In this document: in pieces, positions 51,870 to 60,796 of the stretch | Layout of the letters: each line of letters starts with the position of its first letter | How positions within the stretch are numbered: position 1 is the stretch's first letter | Assembly: GCF_009388985.1 (NCBI RefSeq) | Contig: NZ_CP036422.1 | Span: forward strand, 4,230,501-4,294,500 | Reading direction: 5' to 3' | DNA length: 64,000 nt | Origin: Halioglobus maricola | GTDB taxonomy: Bacteria; Pseudomonadota; Gammaproteobacteria; Pseudomonadales; Halieaceae | Translations under genes and position numbers: made by a program | The notes under the pieces: model-generated | What the model saw: the letters and a program-made list of their open reading frames with translations, nothing else | Databases searched by the model: none | Told to the model about the DNA's origin: nothing

Positions 51870-52523
51870 ATGGATCTATTAAAAACACTGTTAATAACTT
51901 TTTTGTTGATGCCAGCCCTGGCGCTGGCTGATGAGCGCACGAAAGACGAGACTGTCTACATGCTTGCGGTGGCTGACTACGAGGGCTACCCGGATCCGGT
52001 TGTAGGTTGTGAGTGGGCAGCACCCTATCTGTTCGCGGAGCCCATAGGAGGTGCAGTTGCTAATATCTATACGACTGTCACCGATCCGGAAACCGGAATC
52101 GTAAGCCCGGGCGATACCGTCGTCGGCGAGCTTTGGGTCTGTGTCGATGAAGGTGGTGAATTCGTCGGCCCCGGTACACGGGTGGGCTACTCTCAAGGCG
52201 AGGCCTACTTCATTGATCTGGGTGGAGTTCAGATGGGCGCACTGGGCACAGTAGAGACTGCCACGCCCTACGGGTTCCCTGAAGATCTACCGGGAACGTA
52301 TGTATTCGCCACGTCCGCCGCTGTCGTGCTACTTGAAGATGGCGTGCCCGGAGAGCCTATCGGGGCACTTGCCAGCACCTATCTGCAAGTTCCTCGCAGC
52401 CAGGCCGATTACCCTCCCGTTAACTACATGTCCCTGCGACTGTATACGCCGCGGGATTTAGTCCAAGAGGCCGCAGAAGAAGCGCTTGAATCGGCCGTGG
52501 AGAACTGGGGTTGGGATAATTAG
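51870..52523 (+). CDS. Secreted protein of unknown function
   Basis: 217 residues from ATG 51870 (GGAGG nine bases upstream). The signal peptide MDLLKTLLITFLLMPALALA is cut before DERTKDE. The mature protein is acidic and rich in Gly, Val and aromatic residues, suggesting a beta-sandwich, and ends in a Glu/Ala helix. Two cysteines (VGCEW and LWVCVD) may pair. No known domain recognised. It stands between a divergent membrane-protein gene and a terminator shared with the ATP synthase operon. Confidence 0.72.
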   Translation: MDLLKTLLITFLLMPALALADERTKDETVYMLAVADYEGYPDPVVGCEWAAPYLFAEPIGGAVANIYTTVTDPETGIVSPGDTVVGELWVCVDEGGEFVGPGTRVGYSQGEAYFIDLGGVQMGALGTVETATPYGFPEDLPGTYVFATSAAVVLLEDGVPGEPIGALASTYLQVPRSQADYPPVNYMSLRLYTPRDLVQEAAEEALESAVENWGWDN

Positions 52524-52531
52524 TAAAAAAA

Positions 52532-52557
52532 AGCCCCGGGGATACCGGGGCTTTTTC
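52532..52557. terminator. Bidirectional terminator ending the atp operon
   Basis: Stem AGCCCCGG (52532-52539) / CCGGGGCT (52545-52552), 5-base loop, T5 on the right and a long A-run on the left. It sits between the stop of the secreted-protein gene and the stop of atpC, so it can end both convergent transcripts. Confidence 0.92.
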
Positions 52558-52581
52558 GAGAACACTTAACGGGATGGACGC

Positions 52582-53010
52582 TTAGCCGCGGCCAGCCCGA
52601 TTTTTCATCTTACGCAGAGTAGCCAGCTGAGCTGCCGCCTCGGCAAGCTGGGCTGAAGCGCGACCGTAGTCGAACTCGCCAGACTGATTGGTCAGTGCCT
52701 GCTCAGCTTCCTTACGCGCTTCCTCGGCAGCTGCCTCGTCTACGTCGTCTGCGCGCAGCGCAGTGTCAGCCAGAATGGATACTACGCCGGGCTGCACTTC
52801 CAGGAAGCCGCCAGATACGTAATACACTTGTTCGTCACCACTCTGGGTGACAACACGTACCGGACCGGGCACCAGGGAGGTCAGCAGCGGCGCGTGGCCG
52901 TAACTGACACCCAGCTCACCCTCGCTGCCGGTAGCTACCAGCAGCTCAACCAGGCCGGAGTAGATTTCTTCCTCGGCGCTGGCGATGTCGCAGTGAATGG
53001 TCATTGCCAT
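52582..53010 (-). CDS. atpC: F1Fo ATP synthase subunit epsilon
   Basis: 142 residues. Central-stalk subunit that couples rotation and can inhibit ATP hydrolysis. It begins MAMTIHCDIASAEEEIYSG (a second ATG two codons on is also possible) and contains ATGSEGELGVSYGHAPLLT, the epsilon N-terminal beta-sandwich signature, with an Ala-rich C-terminal helical pair. Last gene of atpIBEFHAGDC, 24 bases before a strong terminator. Confidence 0.97.
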   Translation of the reverse strand: MAMTIHCDIASAEEEIYSGLVELLVATGSEGELGVSYGHAPLLTSLVPGPVRVVTQSGDEQVYYVSGGFLEVQPGVVSILADTALRADDVDEAAAEEARKEAEQALTNQSGEFDYGRASAQLAEAAAQLATLRKMKNRAGRG

Positions 53011-53039
53011 GGTAATGGCCTCTCTAAAGGCTGCTTAAC

Positions 53040-54437
53040 TTACAGTTTGCTGGCTTTTTCGACGGCTTCGTCGATGCTGCCAACCATGTAGAAGGCCTGC
53101 TCAGGCAGGTGATCGTACTCACCAGCAAGAATGCCTTTAAAGCCTGCAATCGTGTCCTTCAGGGATACGTACTTACCGGGAGAACCGGTGAATACTTCCG
53201 CCACGTGGAAGGGCTGGGACAGGAAACGCTCGATCTTACGCGCGCGGTCAACTGTCTGCTTGTCTTCCTCGGACAGTTCGTCCATACCCAGGATCGCAAT
53301 GATGTCCTTCAGCTCTTTATAACGCTGCAGCACGTTCTGTACACCGCGAGCAGTGTCGTAGTGCTCATTACCGATCAGCAGAGGGTCGAGCTGACGAGAG
53401 GTAGAATCCAGCGGATCTACCGCGGGGTAAATACCTTTCGCTGCGATGTCGCGAGACAGTACAACGGTCGCGTCCAGGTGAGCAAAGGTGGTAGCAGGCG
53501 ACGGGTCGGTCAAGTCATCCGCCGGTACGTATACCGCCTGGATAGACGTAATAGAACCAACCTTGGTAGAGGTAATGCGTTCCTGCAGAACACCCATCTC
53601 TTCCGCCAAAGTGGGCTGGTAGCCTACCGCGGAGGGCATACGACCCAGCAGTGCCGATACTTCGGTTCCCGCCAGGGTGTAACGATAGATGTTGTCGACG
53701 AACAACAGAACATCACGACCTTCGTCACGGAATTTCTCAGCCATGGTCAGGCCAGTCAGTGCTACACGCAGACGGTTACCGGGGGGCTCATTCATCTGGC
53801 CGTATACCATGGCCACCTTGGACTCAGTAAAGTTCTCGACGTTTACAACGCCGGACTCCTGCATCTCGTAGTAGAAGTCGTTACCTTCACGAGTACGCTC
53901 ACCTACACCGGCAAATACTGACAGACCGGAGTGCTGCAGTGCGATGTTGTTGATGAGCTCCATCATGTTTACGGTTTTACCAACACCGGCACCACCGAAC
54001 AGGCCGATCTTGCCGCCCTTGGCGAACGGACAAACCAGGTCGATAACCTTAATGCCGGTTTCGAGCAGCTCTTCAGCAGCAGCCAGCTCATCGTAAGCCG
54101 GGGCTGCACGGTGAATGGGAGCACGCTCCTGTTCGCCGATAGGGCCACACTCGTCGATGGGATTACCCAGCACGTCCATGATGCGGCCCAGAGTTTCCTG
54201 GCCGACAGGCACGGAGATCGGTGCATTGGTGTTTTCAACCGTGAGGCCACGGGAAAGACCTTCCGAAGAACCCAGTGCAATCGCACGTACCACACCGTCG
54301 CCCAGCTGCTGCTGAACTTCCAGGGTGGTGTCTTTCTCGGTGATCTTCAGGGCATCGTATACCTGGGGCACGGCGTCACGTGGGAATTCCACGTCGATTA
54401 CCGCGCCGATAATTTGTACGACTCGTCCGCTACTCAT
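53040..54437 (-). CDS. atpD: F1Fo ATP synthase subunit beta
   Basis: Catalytic subunit of F1. 465 residues. P-loop GGAGVGKT (about 148-155), catalytic Glu in GVGERTREGNDFY, the DELSEED-type lever LGMDELSEEDKQTV, and ALLGRMPSAVGYQPTLAEEMG. ATG 54437 is preceded by GAGGATCC. Normal length and motifs; order between atpG and atpC conserved. Confidence 0.98.
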   Translation of the reverse strand: MSSGRVVQIIGAVIDVEFPRDAVPQVYDALKITEKDTTLEVQQQLGDGVVRAIALGSSEGLSRGLTVENTNAPISVPVGQETLGRIMDVLGNPIDECGPIGEQERAPIHRAAPAYDELAAAEELLETGIKVIDLVCPFAKGGKIGLFGGAGVGKTVNMMELINNIALQHSGLSVFAGVGERTREGNDFYYEMQESGVVNVENFTESKVAMVYGQMNEPPGNRLRVALTGLTMAEKFRDEGRDVLLFVDNIYRYTLAGTEVSALLGRMPSAVGYQPTLAEEMGVLQERITSTKVGSITSIQAVYVPADDLTDPSPATTFAHLDATVVLSRDIAAKGIYPAVDPLDSTSRQLDPLLIGNEHYDTARGVQNVLQRYKELKDIIAILGMDELSEEDKQTVDRARKIERFLSQPFHVAEVFTGSPGKYVSLKDTIAGFKGILAGEYDHLPEQAFYMVGSIDEAVEKASKL

Positions 54438-54510
54438 GTTCGGATCCTCTTTAATAAAATTCTGTCTTTGGCCTTCCCACTAAAAAGCGAAGACCTAAAA
54501 TTTGTATCGC

Positions 54511-55377
54511 CTAGCTGCTAATCGCCGCCGCGCCACTCACAATCTCAGACAACTCCTGGGTGATCGCCGACTGACGTGCCTTGTTGTAGATCAACTGCAA
54601 ATCATCAATCAACTCGCCGGCATTATCTGTAGCATTCTTCATTGCCAGCATTCGCGCGGCCTGCTCACAGGCGCCATTCTCTACCACGCCCTGATACACT
54701 TGAGATTCGATGTAACGTGTCAGCAGAGCTTCCAGCAGTTCCTTGGCATCTGGCTCGTAGATGTAATCCCAATGGTGCTTCATCTCGTCCGACTCTTTCG
54801 GCTCCAGCGGCAGCAATTGCTCCACGGTAGGCGTCTGGGTCATGGTGTTGACGAACTCATTGCTCACCAGGAACAAACGATCAATCTTGCCTTCTGCATA
54901 AGCGTCCAGCATGGTTTTAACACCGCCGATCAGGTCCTCGAGTGAAGGCTCTTCACCCAGATCTCGCACCGCGGCAATGACGTTGCCGCCATAGCTGTTA
55001 AAAAATGCTGCGGCTTTAGCGCCGACCAGAGACAGGTCGATATCAACGCCCTGCTCATTCCAGACCTGCATGTCCTTCATGGTTTTCTTGAACAAGTTAA
55101 TGTTCAAACCACCACAGAGGCCTCGATCAGTGGAAACAACGATATAGCCCACGCGCTTCACTTCGCGCTGCTCCATGTACATGTGCTTGTACTCGGGAGC
55201 GGCATTGGCGATGTGGCTGACCACGGCGCGCATGCGGCGGGCATAAGGCTTGCCCAACTGCATGCGATCCTGAGCTTTGCGCATTTTCGACGCAGCTACC
55301 ATTTCCATGGCACTGGTGATCTTCTGCGTGCTCTGGATGCTCGTGATCTTGGTGCGGATTTCTTTTCCGGCTGCCAT
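54511..55377 (-). CDS. atpG: F1Fo ATP synthase subunit gamma
   Basis: 288 residues, central rotor shaft of F1. N-terminal helix MAAGKEIRTKITSIQSTQKITSAMEMVAASKM is partly quoted here (KITSAMEMVAASKMRKAQ), then VSTDRGLCGGLN, and the C-terminal helix RMLAMKNATDNAGELIDDL, all hallmarks of gamma. The 73-base gap to atpD holds no gene. Confidence 0.98.
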   Translation of the reverse strand: MAAGKEIRTKITSIQSTQKITSAMEMVAASKMRKAQDRMQLGKPYARRMRAVVSHIANAAPEYKHMYMEQREVKRVGYIVVSTDRGLCGGLNINLFKKTMKDMQVWNEQGVDIDLSLVGAKAAAFFNSYGGNVIAAVRDLGEEPSLEDLIGGVKTMLDAYAEGKIDRLFLVSNEFVNTMTQTPTVEQLLPLEPKESDEMKHHWDYIYEPDAKELLEALLTRYIESQVYQGVVENGACEQAARMLAMKNATDNAGELIDDLQLIYNKARQSAITQELSEIVSGAAAISS

Positions 55378-55394
55378 TTAAGCGTCCTCGGGAT

Positions 55395-56939
55395 TTACCA
55401 GGTCTGGGTTGACTTGAACTTGTCGAGCAGCGCCTTGAAGGAACCCTCGATTTCGTCGTTCCAGTTGCCGCTCTCAACGATACCGCTCATCAGATCGCCC
55501 TGTTCAGCATGGGCGAAAGACAGCAGCGCGTCTTCGAAGTCCAGAATCTTGGCAACATCAACATCGTTCAGGTAACCGTTGTCAGCAGCGTAAATCACCA
55601 GGCCCATCTCGGCGATGGAGCGGGGTGAGTACTGCTTCTGCTTCATCAGTTCGGTAACCGCTTCACCGTGGTCCAACTGGGCCTTGGTAGCGTCATCGAG
55701 GTCAGAAGCGAACTGGGAGAATGCTGCCAGCTCACGGTACTGCGCCAGTGCGGTACGAATACCACCGGACAGCTTCTTCATAATCTTGGTCTGGGCTGCA
55801 CCACCTACACGGGATACAGAGATACCGGCGTTCATCGCCGGGCGAATGCCCGCGTTGAACATATCGGCTTCCAGGAAGATCTGGCCGTCGGTAATGGAGA
55901 TCACGTTGGTCGGTACGAACGCCGAAACGTCGCCGGCCTGGGTCTCAATCACGGGCAGTGCTGTCAGGGAACCAGTCTTGCCTTTAACTTCGCCGTTGGT
56001 GAACTTCTCGACGTAGTCGGCGTTAACACGCGCGGCGCGTTCCAGCAGACGGGAGTGCAAGTAGAACACGTCACCTGGGTATGCTTCACGGCCGGGAGGA
56101 CGACGCAGCAGCAAGGAGATCTGGCGATAAGCCCAGGCCTGCTTGGTCAGGTCATCATAAATGATCAGGGCATCTTCACCGCGGTCGCGGTAGTACTCGC
56201 CCATGGTGCAACCGGCGAAAGGTGCCAGGTACTGCATCGCAGCGGGATCGGAAGCGGTCGCAGCAACAACGATGGTGTGTTCCATCGCGCCATGCTCTTC
56301 CAATTTACGCACTACAGCCGCTACTGAAGAAGCCTTCTGGCCTATCGCGACATAGACACACTTAATGCCTGAGCCTTTCTGGTTGATGATCGCGTCAACC
56401 GCAATAGCAGTCTTACCGATCTGGCGGTCGCCAATGATCAGCTCACGCTGGCCGCGGCCGATAGGCACCATGGCGTCAACCGCCTTCAGGCCAATCTGGA
56501 CTGGCTGATCAACCGACTGACGAGCGATAACACCAGGAGCTACTTTCTCCAGTGCGTCGGTCATGCCAGCGTTGATGGGGCCTTTACCGTCGATGGGGTT
56601 ACCCAGCGCATCTACCACGCGGCCCTGAAGTTCCGGGCCTACGGGTACTTCCAGAATACGGCCAGTACAACGACAGCTCTGGCCTTCTTTCAGGCCTTTG
56701 TAGTCGCCGAGTACAACCGCACCGACGGAGTCGCGCTCAAGGTTCAGCGCCATACCGTAGACGCCGCCTTCAAATTCAATCATCTCGCCGTACATCACTT
56801 CGGCAAGACCGTGGATACGAATAATACCGTCGGTTACGGAAACCACAGTACCTTCGTTGCGAGCTTCAGACGACACATCGAGTGAATCGATGCGCGACTT
56901 GATGATCTCGCTAATCTCAGATGGATTCAGTTGCTGCAT
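55395..56939 (-). CDS. atpA: F1Fo ATP synthase subunit alpha
   Basis: 514 residues, non-catalytic nucleotide-binding subunit of F1. P-loop GDRQIGKTAIAVDAI (about 169-176), N-terminal QLNPSEISEIIKSRID for peripheral-stalk contact, and ISVSRVGGAAQTKIMKKL containing the arginine finger. Standard length and position between atpH and atpG. Confidence 0.98.
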   Translation of the reverse strand: MQQLNPSEISEIIKSRIDSLDVSSEARNEGTVVSVTDGIIRIHGLAEVMYGEMIEFEGGVYGMALNLERDSVGAVVLGDYKGLKEGQSCRCTGRILEVPVGPELQGRVVDALGNPIDGKGPINAGMTDALEKVAPGVIARQSVDQPVQIGLKAVDAMVPIGRGQRELIIGDRQIGKTAIAVDAIINQKGSGIKCVYVAIGQKASSVAAVVRKLEEHGAMEHTIVVAATASDPAAMQYLAPFAGCTMGEYYRDRGEDALIIYDDLTKQAWAYRQISLLLRRPPGREAYPGDVFYLHSRLLERAARVNADYVEKFTNGEVKGKTGSLTALPVIETQAGDVSAFVPTNVISITDGQIFLEADMFNAGIRPAMNAGISVSRVGGAAQTKIMKKLSGGIRTALAQYRELAAFSQFASDLDDATKAQLDHGEAVTELMKQKQYSPRSIAEMGLVIYAADNGYLNDVDVAKILDFEDALLSFAHAEQGDLMSGIVESGNWNDEIEGSFKALLDKFKSTQTW

Positions 56940-56961
56940 GCTCTGTTCCTCAATCCTAATG

Positions 56962-57498
56962 CTAGGAATTCATTGCTTCGGCGAGCTTGTTCAGCCTGCC
57001 GCGCACGGAGCCATCGATCACTAGATCACCGGCCCGAATTAATACGCCACCCAGAAGTTCAGCATCCGTAGATGTGCTGACCTTCACTTCGCGCTCGAGT
57101 TTTTTGCCCAGTACATCCGCCAGTTTGCCAGCGGTGGCGTCGTCCAGATCGAAGGCAGAGACGACTTCTACGTCTACCGACTTCTCAAGATTCGCCTTGA
57201 ACAGTTCGAACTGGGCAGAAATTTCCGGCAGAAGCGACAAGCGCTTGTTGTCGGAAAGAATACTGACGAAGTTCTTAACCTCAGCACCCGTTGCATCGCC
57301 ACACACCTCATTGAGGGTGTTAGCTTGCTGTGCGTCGGTCAGGGACGGGTTGTCCAAAACCAGTTCCATGCCCTCGGCCGCGGCTACCGCAGCGACAGTG
57401 GTCAGTTGTTCCGACCACTGCGCAAGCGCGTCTTTCCCGCGAGCGTATTCAAACGCTGCCTTGGCATAGGGGCGTGCCAGTGTGCTTAGTTCAGCCAT
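56962..57498 (-). CDS. atpH: F1Fo ATP synthase subunit delta
   Basis: 178 residues from ATG 57498 (MAELSTLARPYAKAAFEYA); the frame runs farther upstream but overlaps atpF and is not homologous. Peripheral-stalk cap joining subunits alpha and b. The C-terminal AGDLVIDGSVRGRLNKLAEAM is the delta/OSCP signature. AGGGAGC lies before the start. Confidence 0.97.
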   Translation of the reverse strand: MAELSTLARPYAKAAFEYARGKDALAQWSEQLTTVAAVAAAEGMELVLDNPSLTDAQQANTLNEVCGDATGAEVKNFVSILSDNKRLSLLPEISAQFELFKANLEKSVDVEVVSAFDLDDATAGKLADVLGKKLEREVKVSTSTDAELLGGVLIRAGDLVIDGSVRGRLNKLAEAMNS

Positions 57499-57511
57499 AG
57501 CTCCCTCGCTA

Positions 57512-57982
57512 TTACAGCTCTGTAGCCAGCTTGTCGACCAGCTCCTTGTGAGCTTCCTGGTCGATTGCTGCACCCAGAACCTTTTCAGCGCCGGCCAAAG
57601 ACAGGGCGGCAACCTCGCCACGCAGTGCTTCGCGTGCGCGGTTGGATTCCTGCTCAATCTCAGCCTGTGCAGAAGCTTTCACACGATCAGCTTCAACAAC
57701 AGCTGCGTCCTTGGCTTCTTCTACCAACTGATTGGCGCGCTTGTTGGCGGCGTCTACGATGCCTGAGGCCTCTTCCTTGGCTTCTTTCAGGCGTTCTACT
57801 GCCTTCTCTTTAGCCAATTCAAGGTCGTGGCTGGCGCGATCTGCGGCAGCCAGGCCATCGGATATCTTCTGCTCGCGCTCTTGCATAGCAGCCAAAATGG
57901 GCGGCCATACGAACTTCATGCAGAACCACACGAAGGCGACGAAGGCGATCATCTGGCCGATAAGCGTAAGATTAATGTTCAC
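57512..57982 (-). CDS. atpF: F1Fo ATP synthase subunit b
   Basis: 156 residues from GTG 57982 (GAGGAACAC upstream), beginning MNINLTLIGQMIAFVAFVWF: one N-terminal membrane helix, then a long charged helix (FVWPPILAAMQEREQKISDG onward) that dimerises as the peripheral stalk. Usual length and position. Confidence 0.97.
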   Translation of the reverse strand: MNINLTLIGQMIAFVAFVWFCMKFVWPPILAAMQEREQKISDGLAAADRASHDLELAKEKAVERLKEAKEEASGIVDAANKRANQLVEEAKDAAVVEADRVKASAQAEIEQESNRAREALRGEVAALSLAGAEKVLGAAIDQEAHKELVDKLATEL

Positions 57983-58049
57983 GCTGTGTTCCTCACCGGT
58001 TAGCGGGGCTTCTATTTAAAGAAACAGAATCCCCTGGTTAGCCTATACC

Positions 58050-58289
58050 TTATGCACCAACACCGGGGGCAACAACGAAGATCAGGTACATCGCGATACC
58101 AACACCAATAATGGGGATCGCGTCTACCAGGCCAGCGCCCAGGAAGAAGGTAGTCTGCAGCTTGGGAGCCAGTTCAGGCTGACGTGCAGAGCCTTCAATC
58201 AGCTTTCCGCCGAGCAGGCCAACACCGATAGCGGCACCAAGACCACCCAGACCCATCATGATGGCGGCAGCAATAATTACGAGTTCCAT
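58050..58289 (-). CDS. atpE: F1Fo ATP synthase subunit c
   Basis: 79 residues: two membrane helices joined by the polar loop GSARQPELAP. The ion-carrying carboxylate is Asp in GAGLVDAIPII, and the first helix has the glycine-rich GGLGAAIGVGLLGG. Asp rather than Glu, and no obvious sodium-site Gln/Ser pattern, suggests proton coupling. TAGGAGAAACGC precedes ATG 58289, a strong ribosome site suited to its high copy number. Confidence 0.98.
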   Translation of the reverse strand: MELVIIAAAIMMGLGGLGAAIGVGLLGGKLIEGSARQPELAPKLQTTFFLGAGLVDAIPIIGVGIAMYLIFVVAPGVGA

Positions 58290-58339
58290 GCGTTTCTCCT
58301 AGAGTGTAATAAGAATCAAAGGGTTAAAGTTAAAGTAAA

Positions 58340-59224
58340 TTAGTGATCTTCATGGGCCATGCTGAGATACACGATCGTCAGCACCATGAAGATAAATGCC
58401 TGCAGGGTGATTACCAGGATATGGAAAATCGCCCAGCCCATTTGCATCAGGCCCGCCGGCAGCATCCAGAGGAAACCTGCTCCGAACAAGGCGGCAATAA
58501 GAATAAAGATCATCTCGCCGGCGTACATGTTGCCGAACAATCGCAGGCCGAGAGAGAAGGGCTTGGCGAGAAAGCCAACCACTTCCATAAACAAGTTAAC
58601 CGGGATGAAAATCGGGTGGTTGAACGGGTTCATCGTCAGCTCTTTGACAAACCCGAAGCCTTTAACCTTGATGGAGTAGTAAAGCATCAGGATAAAGATA
58701 CCCAGCGCCATACCCATGGTGATGTTGGGGTCGGTGGATGGCACGATTTTCTGGTATTCAACACCCAGCAACATCAGCGTGTGCGGAATGAGATCTACCG
58801 GGATGAGATCCATAAGGTTCATCAGGAATACCCAGACAAAAATAGTCAGCGCAAGCGGCGCGACCAGCGGGTTTTTGCCGTGGAATGTGTCTTTGACTGT
58901 GTTGTCGACGAACTCGACGATCATCTCAGCAAAGGTAACAAAGCCGGAAGGCACGCCAGCCTCAGCTTTCTTAGCCACCGAGCGGAACAACAGGCAAAAC
59001 ACAATGCCCAGGCCGATAGACCAGAGCATGGAATCAATGTGAATCGCCATAAAGCCCATGGCCGATGCCTCGGCACCACCGTGAGCCATCGTCCAAACAC
59101 CACCATCGGCCACGACTGAACCGTCGTAGCGCTCAAAGCCACCGGGCAATTTGCCGTAGGTAAGGTTGGTCAGGTGGTGGACAATATATTCAGAAACTGT
59201 CTGTGTTTCGCCTGAAGCTGCCAT
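58340..59224 (-). CDS. atpB: F1Fo ATP synthase subunit a
   Basis: 294 residues, stator of the proton channel. Several membrane helices. The essential arginine is in FSLGLRLFGNMYAGE, and NPLVAPLALTIFVWVFLMNLMD and the C-terminal FHILVITLQAFIFMVLTIVYL are conserved. Longer N-terminus than E. coli (about 271), as in Pseudomonas-like relatives. Confidence 0.97.
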   Translation of the reverse strand: MAASGETQTVSEYIVHHLTNLTYGKLPGGFERYDGSVVADGGVWTMAHGGAEASAMGFMAIHIDSMLWSIGLGIVFCLLFRSVAKKAEAGVPSGFVTFAEMIVEFVDNTVKDTFHGKNPLVAPLALTIFVWVFLMNLMDLIPVDLIPHTLMLLGVEYQKIVPSTDPNITMGMALGIFILMLYYSIKVKGFGFVKELTMNPFNHPIFIPVNLFMEVVGFLAKPFSLGLRLFGNMYAGEMIFILIAALFGAGFLWMLPAGLMQMGWAIFHILVITLQAFIFMVLTIVYLSMAHEDH

Positions 59225-59252
59225 CTATAGGACTCTTGCGTCTATTCTCTGA

Positions 59253-59636
59253 TCACTGGCTGCGTGTAAGCAGCAGCCAGCTACCAATAATCTGTATTGT
59301 GAGCATCGCCAGATAACCGGCGAACACTGCCAAGCCGTTGATCGGCCTAATCGCGGCAAAAACAACCGCGAAACCCGCCACACTCAGCAAAAACTTGCCG
59401 ATTTCTCCAGCGTAGCTGGACTGGGCGATTGCCCTGGCTGATTTTGCACCGCGCCAGCGAAACGCCAGGTGAGCAAAATAGGCCTGAGGAACAATGGCCA
59501 CCAGGCCTCCCGCTGCCACTGACCATGCGACCACCTCGTCGTACGCCAACAATGCGAGGCATCCGAACAAAAGAACCGCCAGTTGAGTCAGAGTGATGCG
59601 GTGGACGGGAGGGCGTGCTATCTCAGCACCAGGCAT
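59253..59636 (-). CDS. atpI: ATP synthase subunit I
   Basis: 127 residues with four hydrophobic helices (LTQLAVLLFGCLALLAYD, VAAGGLVAIVPQAYFAHLAF, FLLSVAGFAVVFAAI, LAMLTIQIIGSWLLL). AtpI proteins assist c-ring assembly in some bacteria or magnesium supply; sequence conservation is low and the call rests on topology plus position as first gene of the atp operon. It starts about 60 bases downstream of a near-consensus promoter. Confidence 0.9.
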   Translation of the reverse strand: MPGAEIARPPVHRITLTQLAVLLFGCLALLAYDEVVAWSVAAGGLVAIVPQAYFAHLAFRWRGAKSARAIAQSSYAGEIGKFLLSVAGFAVVFAAIRPINGLAVFAGYLAMLTIQIIGSWLLLTRSQ

Positions 59637-59701
59637 AAAGCCTCACTTTACTCCCCAAACCAATAGCCACACGGGTTTGATCCTCTATCAAGGGCGCGCG
59701 C

Positions 59702-59730
59702 ATTATAGGGGCAATAACAGGTGGGTTCAA
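59702..59730 (-). promoter_or_regulatory. Near-consensus sigma-70 promoter of the atp operon
   Basis: On the minus strand TTGAAC (plus 59725-59730), exactly 17 bases, then a perfect TATAAT (plus 59702-59707), with a GC-rich discriminator (GCGCGCG). It lies 66 bases before the atpI start in the 253-base gap between parB and atpI, which otherwise holds no gene. A short in-frame stretch on the plus strand here has no coding support. Confidence 0.88.
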
Positions 59731-59889
59731 CCAGACTATGGCCGCTATTCAGAGATCAAATATCCGCCGTTCGCTACACGATCGCCACCAGATACCGTGG
59801 CTTTCGCTGCACTTATGGGCGCAATCCCCTATTTAGTGCTCAATATTTTTTTGCACCCCATATCATGGGCGCAACTGGGCCGAGAAACC

Positions 59890-60786
59890 CTACTTGATGT
59901 GGGCCAATATGCCGTCCAGCTCATCCAGGGAACTATAGGACAATACCAGCTTGCCCTTACCTTTCGCTGAATGCTGAATTTGTACCTTGGTCCCCAACCG
60001 CTGGGACAAGTCGTCCTGCAGGTGGCGAATGTTCGGGTCCAATCCTTTGGGGACCGCCGCCGGCTGCTCTTTTACCGCAAGCATGCTGCGCACCAACGCC
60101 TCGGTCTGGCGCACACTCATGCCCTTGCCAACCACCTGACCTGCCGCATGCGACTGGTCGCCACCGTCCAGCGCCAGCAATGCCCTGGCATGCCCCATCT
60201 CGAGGTCACCGTGTTCCACCAGGCGGCGTACATCCTCCTGCAGGCTCATCAAGCGCAGTAAATTGGTCACCGTGGAGCGGGATTTGCCTACTGCATCAGC
60301 CACTTCCTGCTGAGTCAGTTCAAATTCCTGTTGCAGGCGCTGCAGCGCGATGGCCTCTTCAATCGGGTTCAGGTCTTCACGCTGAATGTTCTCAATCAGG
60401 GCCATGGCGATAGCCGCTTCGTCAGGCACTTCTCGAATCACCACGGGAATAGTGTCCAGACCCGCCAACTGGGTCGCGCGCCAGCGGCGCTCTCCTGCGA
60501 TAATCTCGAACTTCTTGTCGGATATCGGCCGCACCACTATGGGCTGCATCACCCCCTGCGCCTTGATACTGTCAGCTAGCTCCTGCAGGGATTCGGGCTC
60601 CATGTCCCGACGGGGCTGGTATTTGCCACGCTGGATCAGATCAACCGGAAGCTCTTTCAGGGTCTTGTCCAGGGTGGGTGCATCGGCCACGCCTGCCTCA
60701 CCACTTTGGACCGCCGGCTGTTGCTGTGCGGCGGCGCCCAGCAGGGCATCCAGCCCACGTCCCAAATGTCGTTTTTTACCTGACAT
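59890..60786 (-). CDS. parB: Chromosome partitioning protein ParB (Spo0J)
   Basis: 298 residues. CTP-dependent DNA clamp that loads at parS and spreads. The conserved block KYQPRRDMEPESLQELADSI, then IVVRPI...FEIIAGERRWRATQLAG (CTP-binding GERRxRA) and NPIEEAIALQRLQQEFELTQ, and the helix-turn-helix TQQEVADAVGKSRSTVTNLL, are all visible. The N-terminal KKRHLGRGLDALLG is the ParA-contacting start. It is ten bases after parA. Confidence 0.97.
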   Translation of the reverse strand: MSGKKRHLGRGLDALLGAAAQQQPAVQSGEAGVADAPTLDKTLKELPVDLIQRGKYQPRRDMEPESLQELADSIKAQGVMQPIVVRPISDKKFEIIAGERRWRATQLAGLDTIPVVIREVPDEAAIAMALIENIQREDLNPIEEAIALQRLQQEFELTQQEVADAVGKSRSTVTNLLRLMSLQEDVRRLVEHGDLEMGHARALLALDGGDQSHAAGQVVGKGMSVRQTEALVRSMLAVKEQPAAVPKGLDPNIRHLQDDLSQRLGTKVQIQHSAKGKGKLVLSYSSLDELDGILAHIK

Positions 60787-60796
60787 TACTCTCTCC

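Noticed and set aside
53191..53212. TTCCGCCACGTGGAA resembling a parS site
   Set aside because: Interrupted compared with the parS consensus and located inside atpD codons; no good parS was found near parAB in this window.
53109..53921. 270-codon plus-strand frame opposite atpD
   Set aside because: Antisense to an essential conserved gene; composition follows the opposite strand's codons.
59593..59970. 125-codon plus-strand frame spanning the atpI-parB gap
   Set aside because: It covers the atp promoter region and the ends of two minus-strand genes and shows no protein-like pattern.
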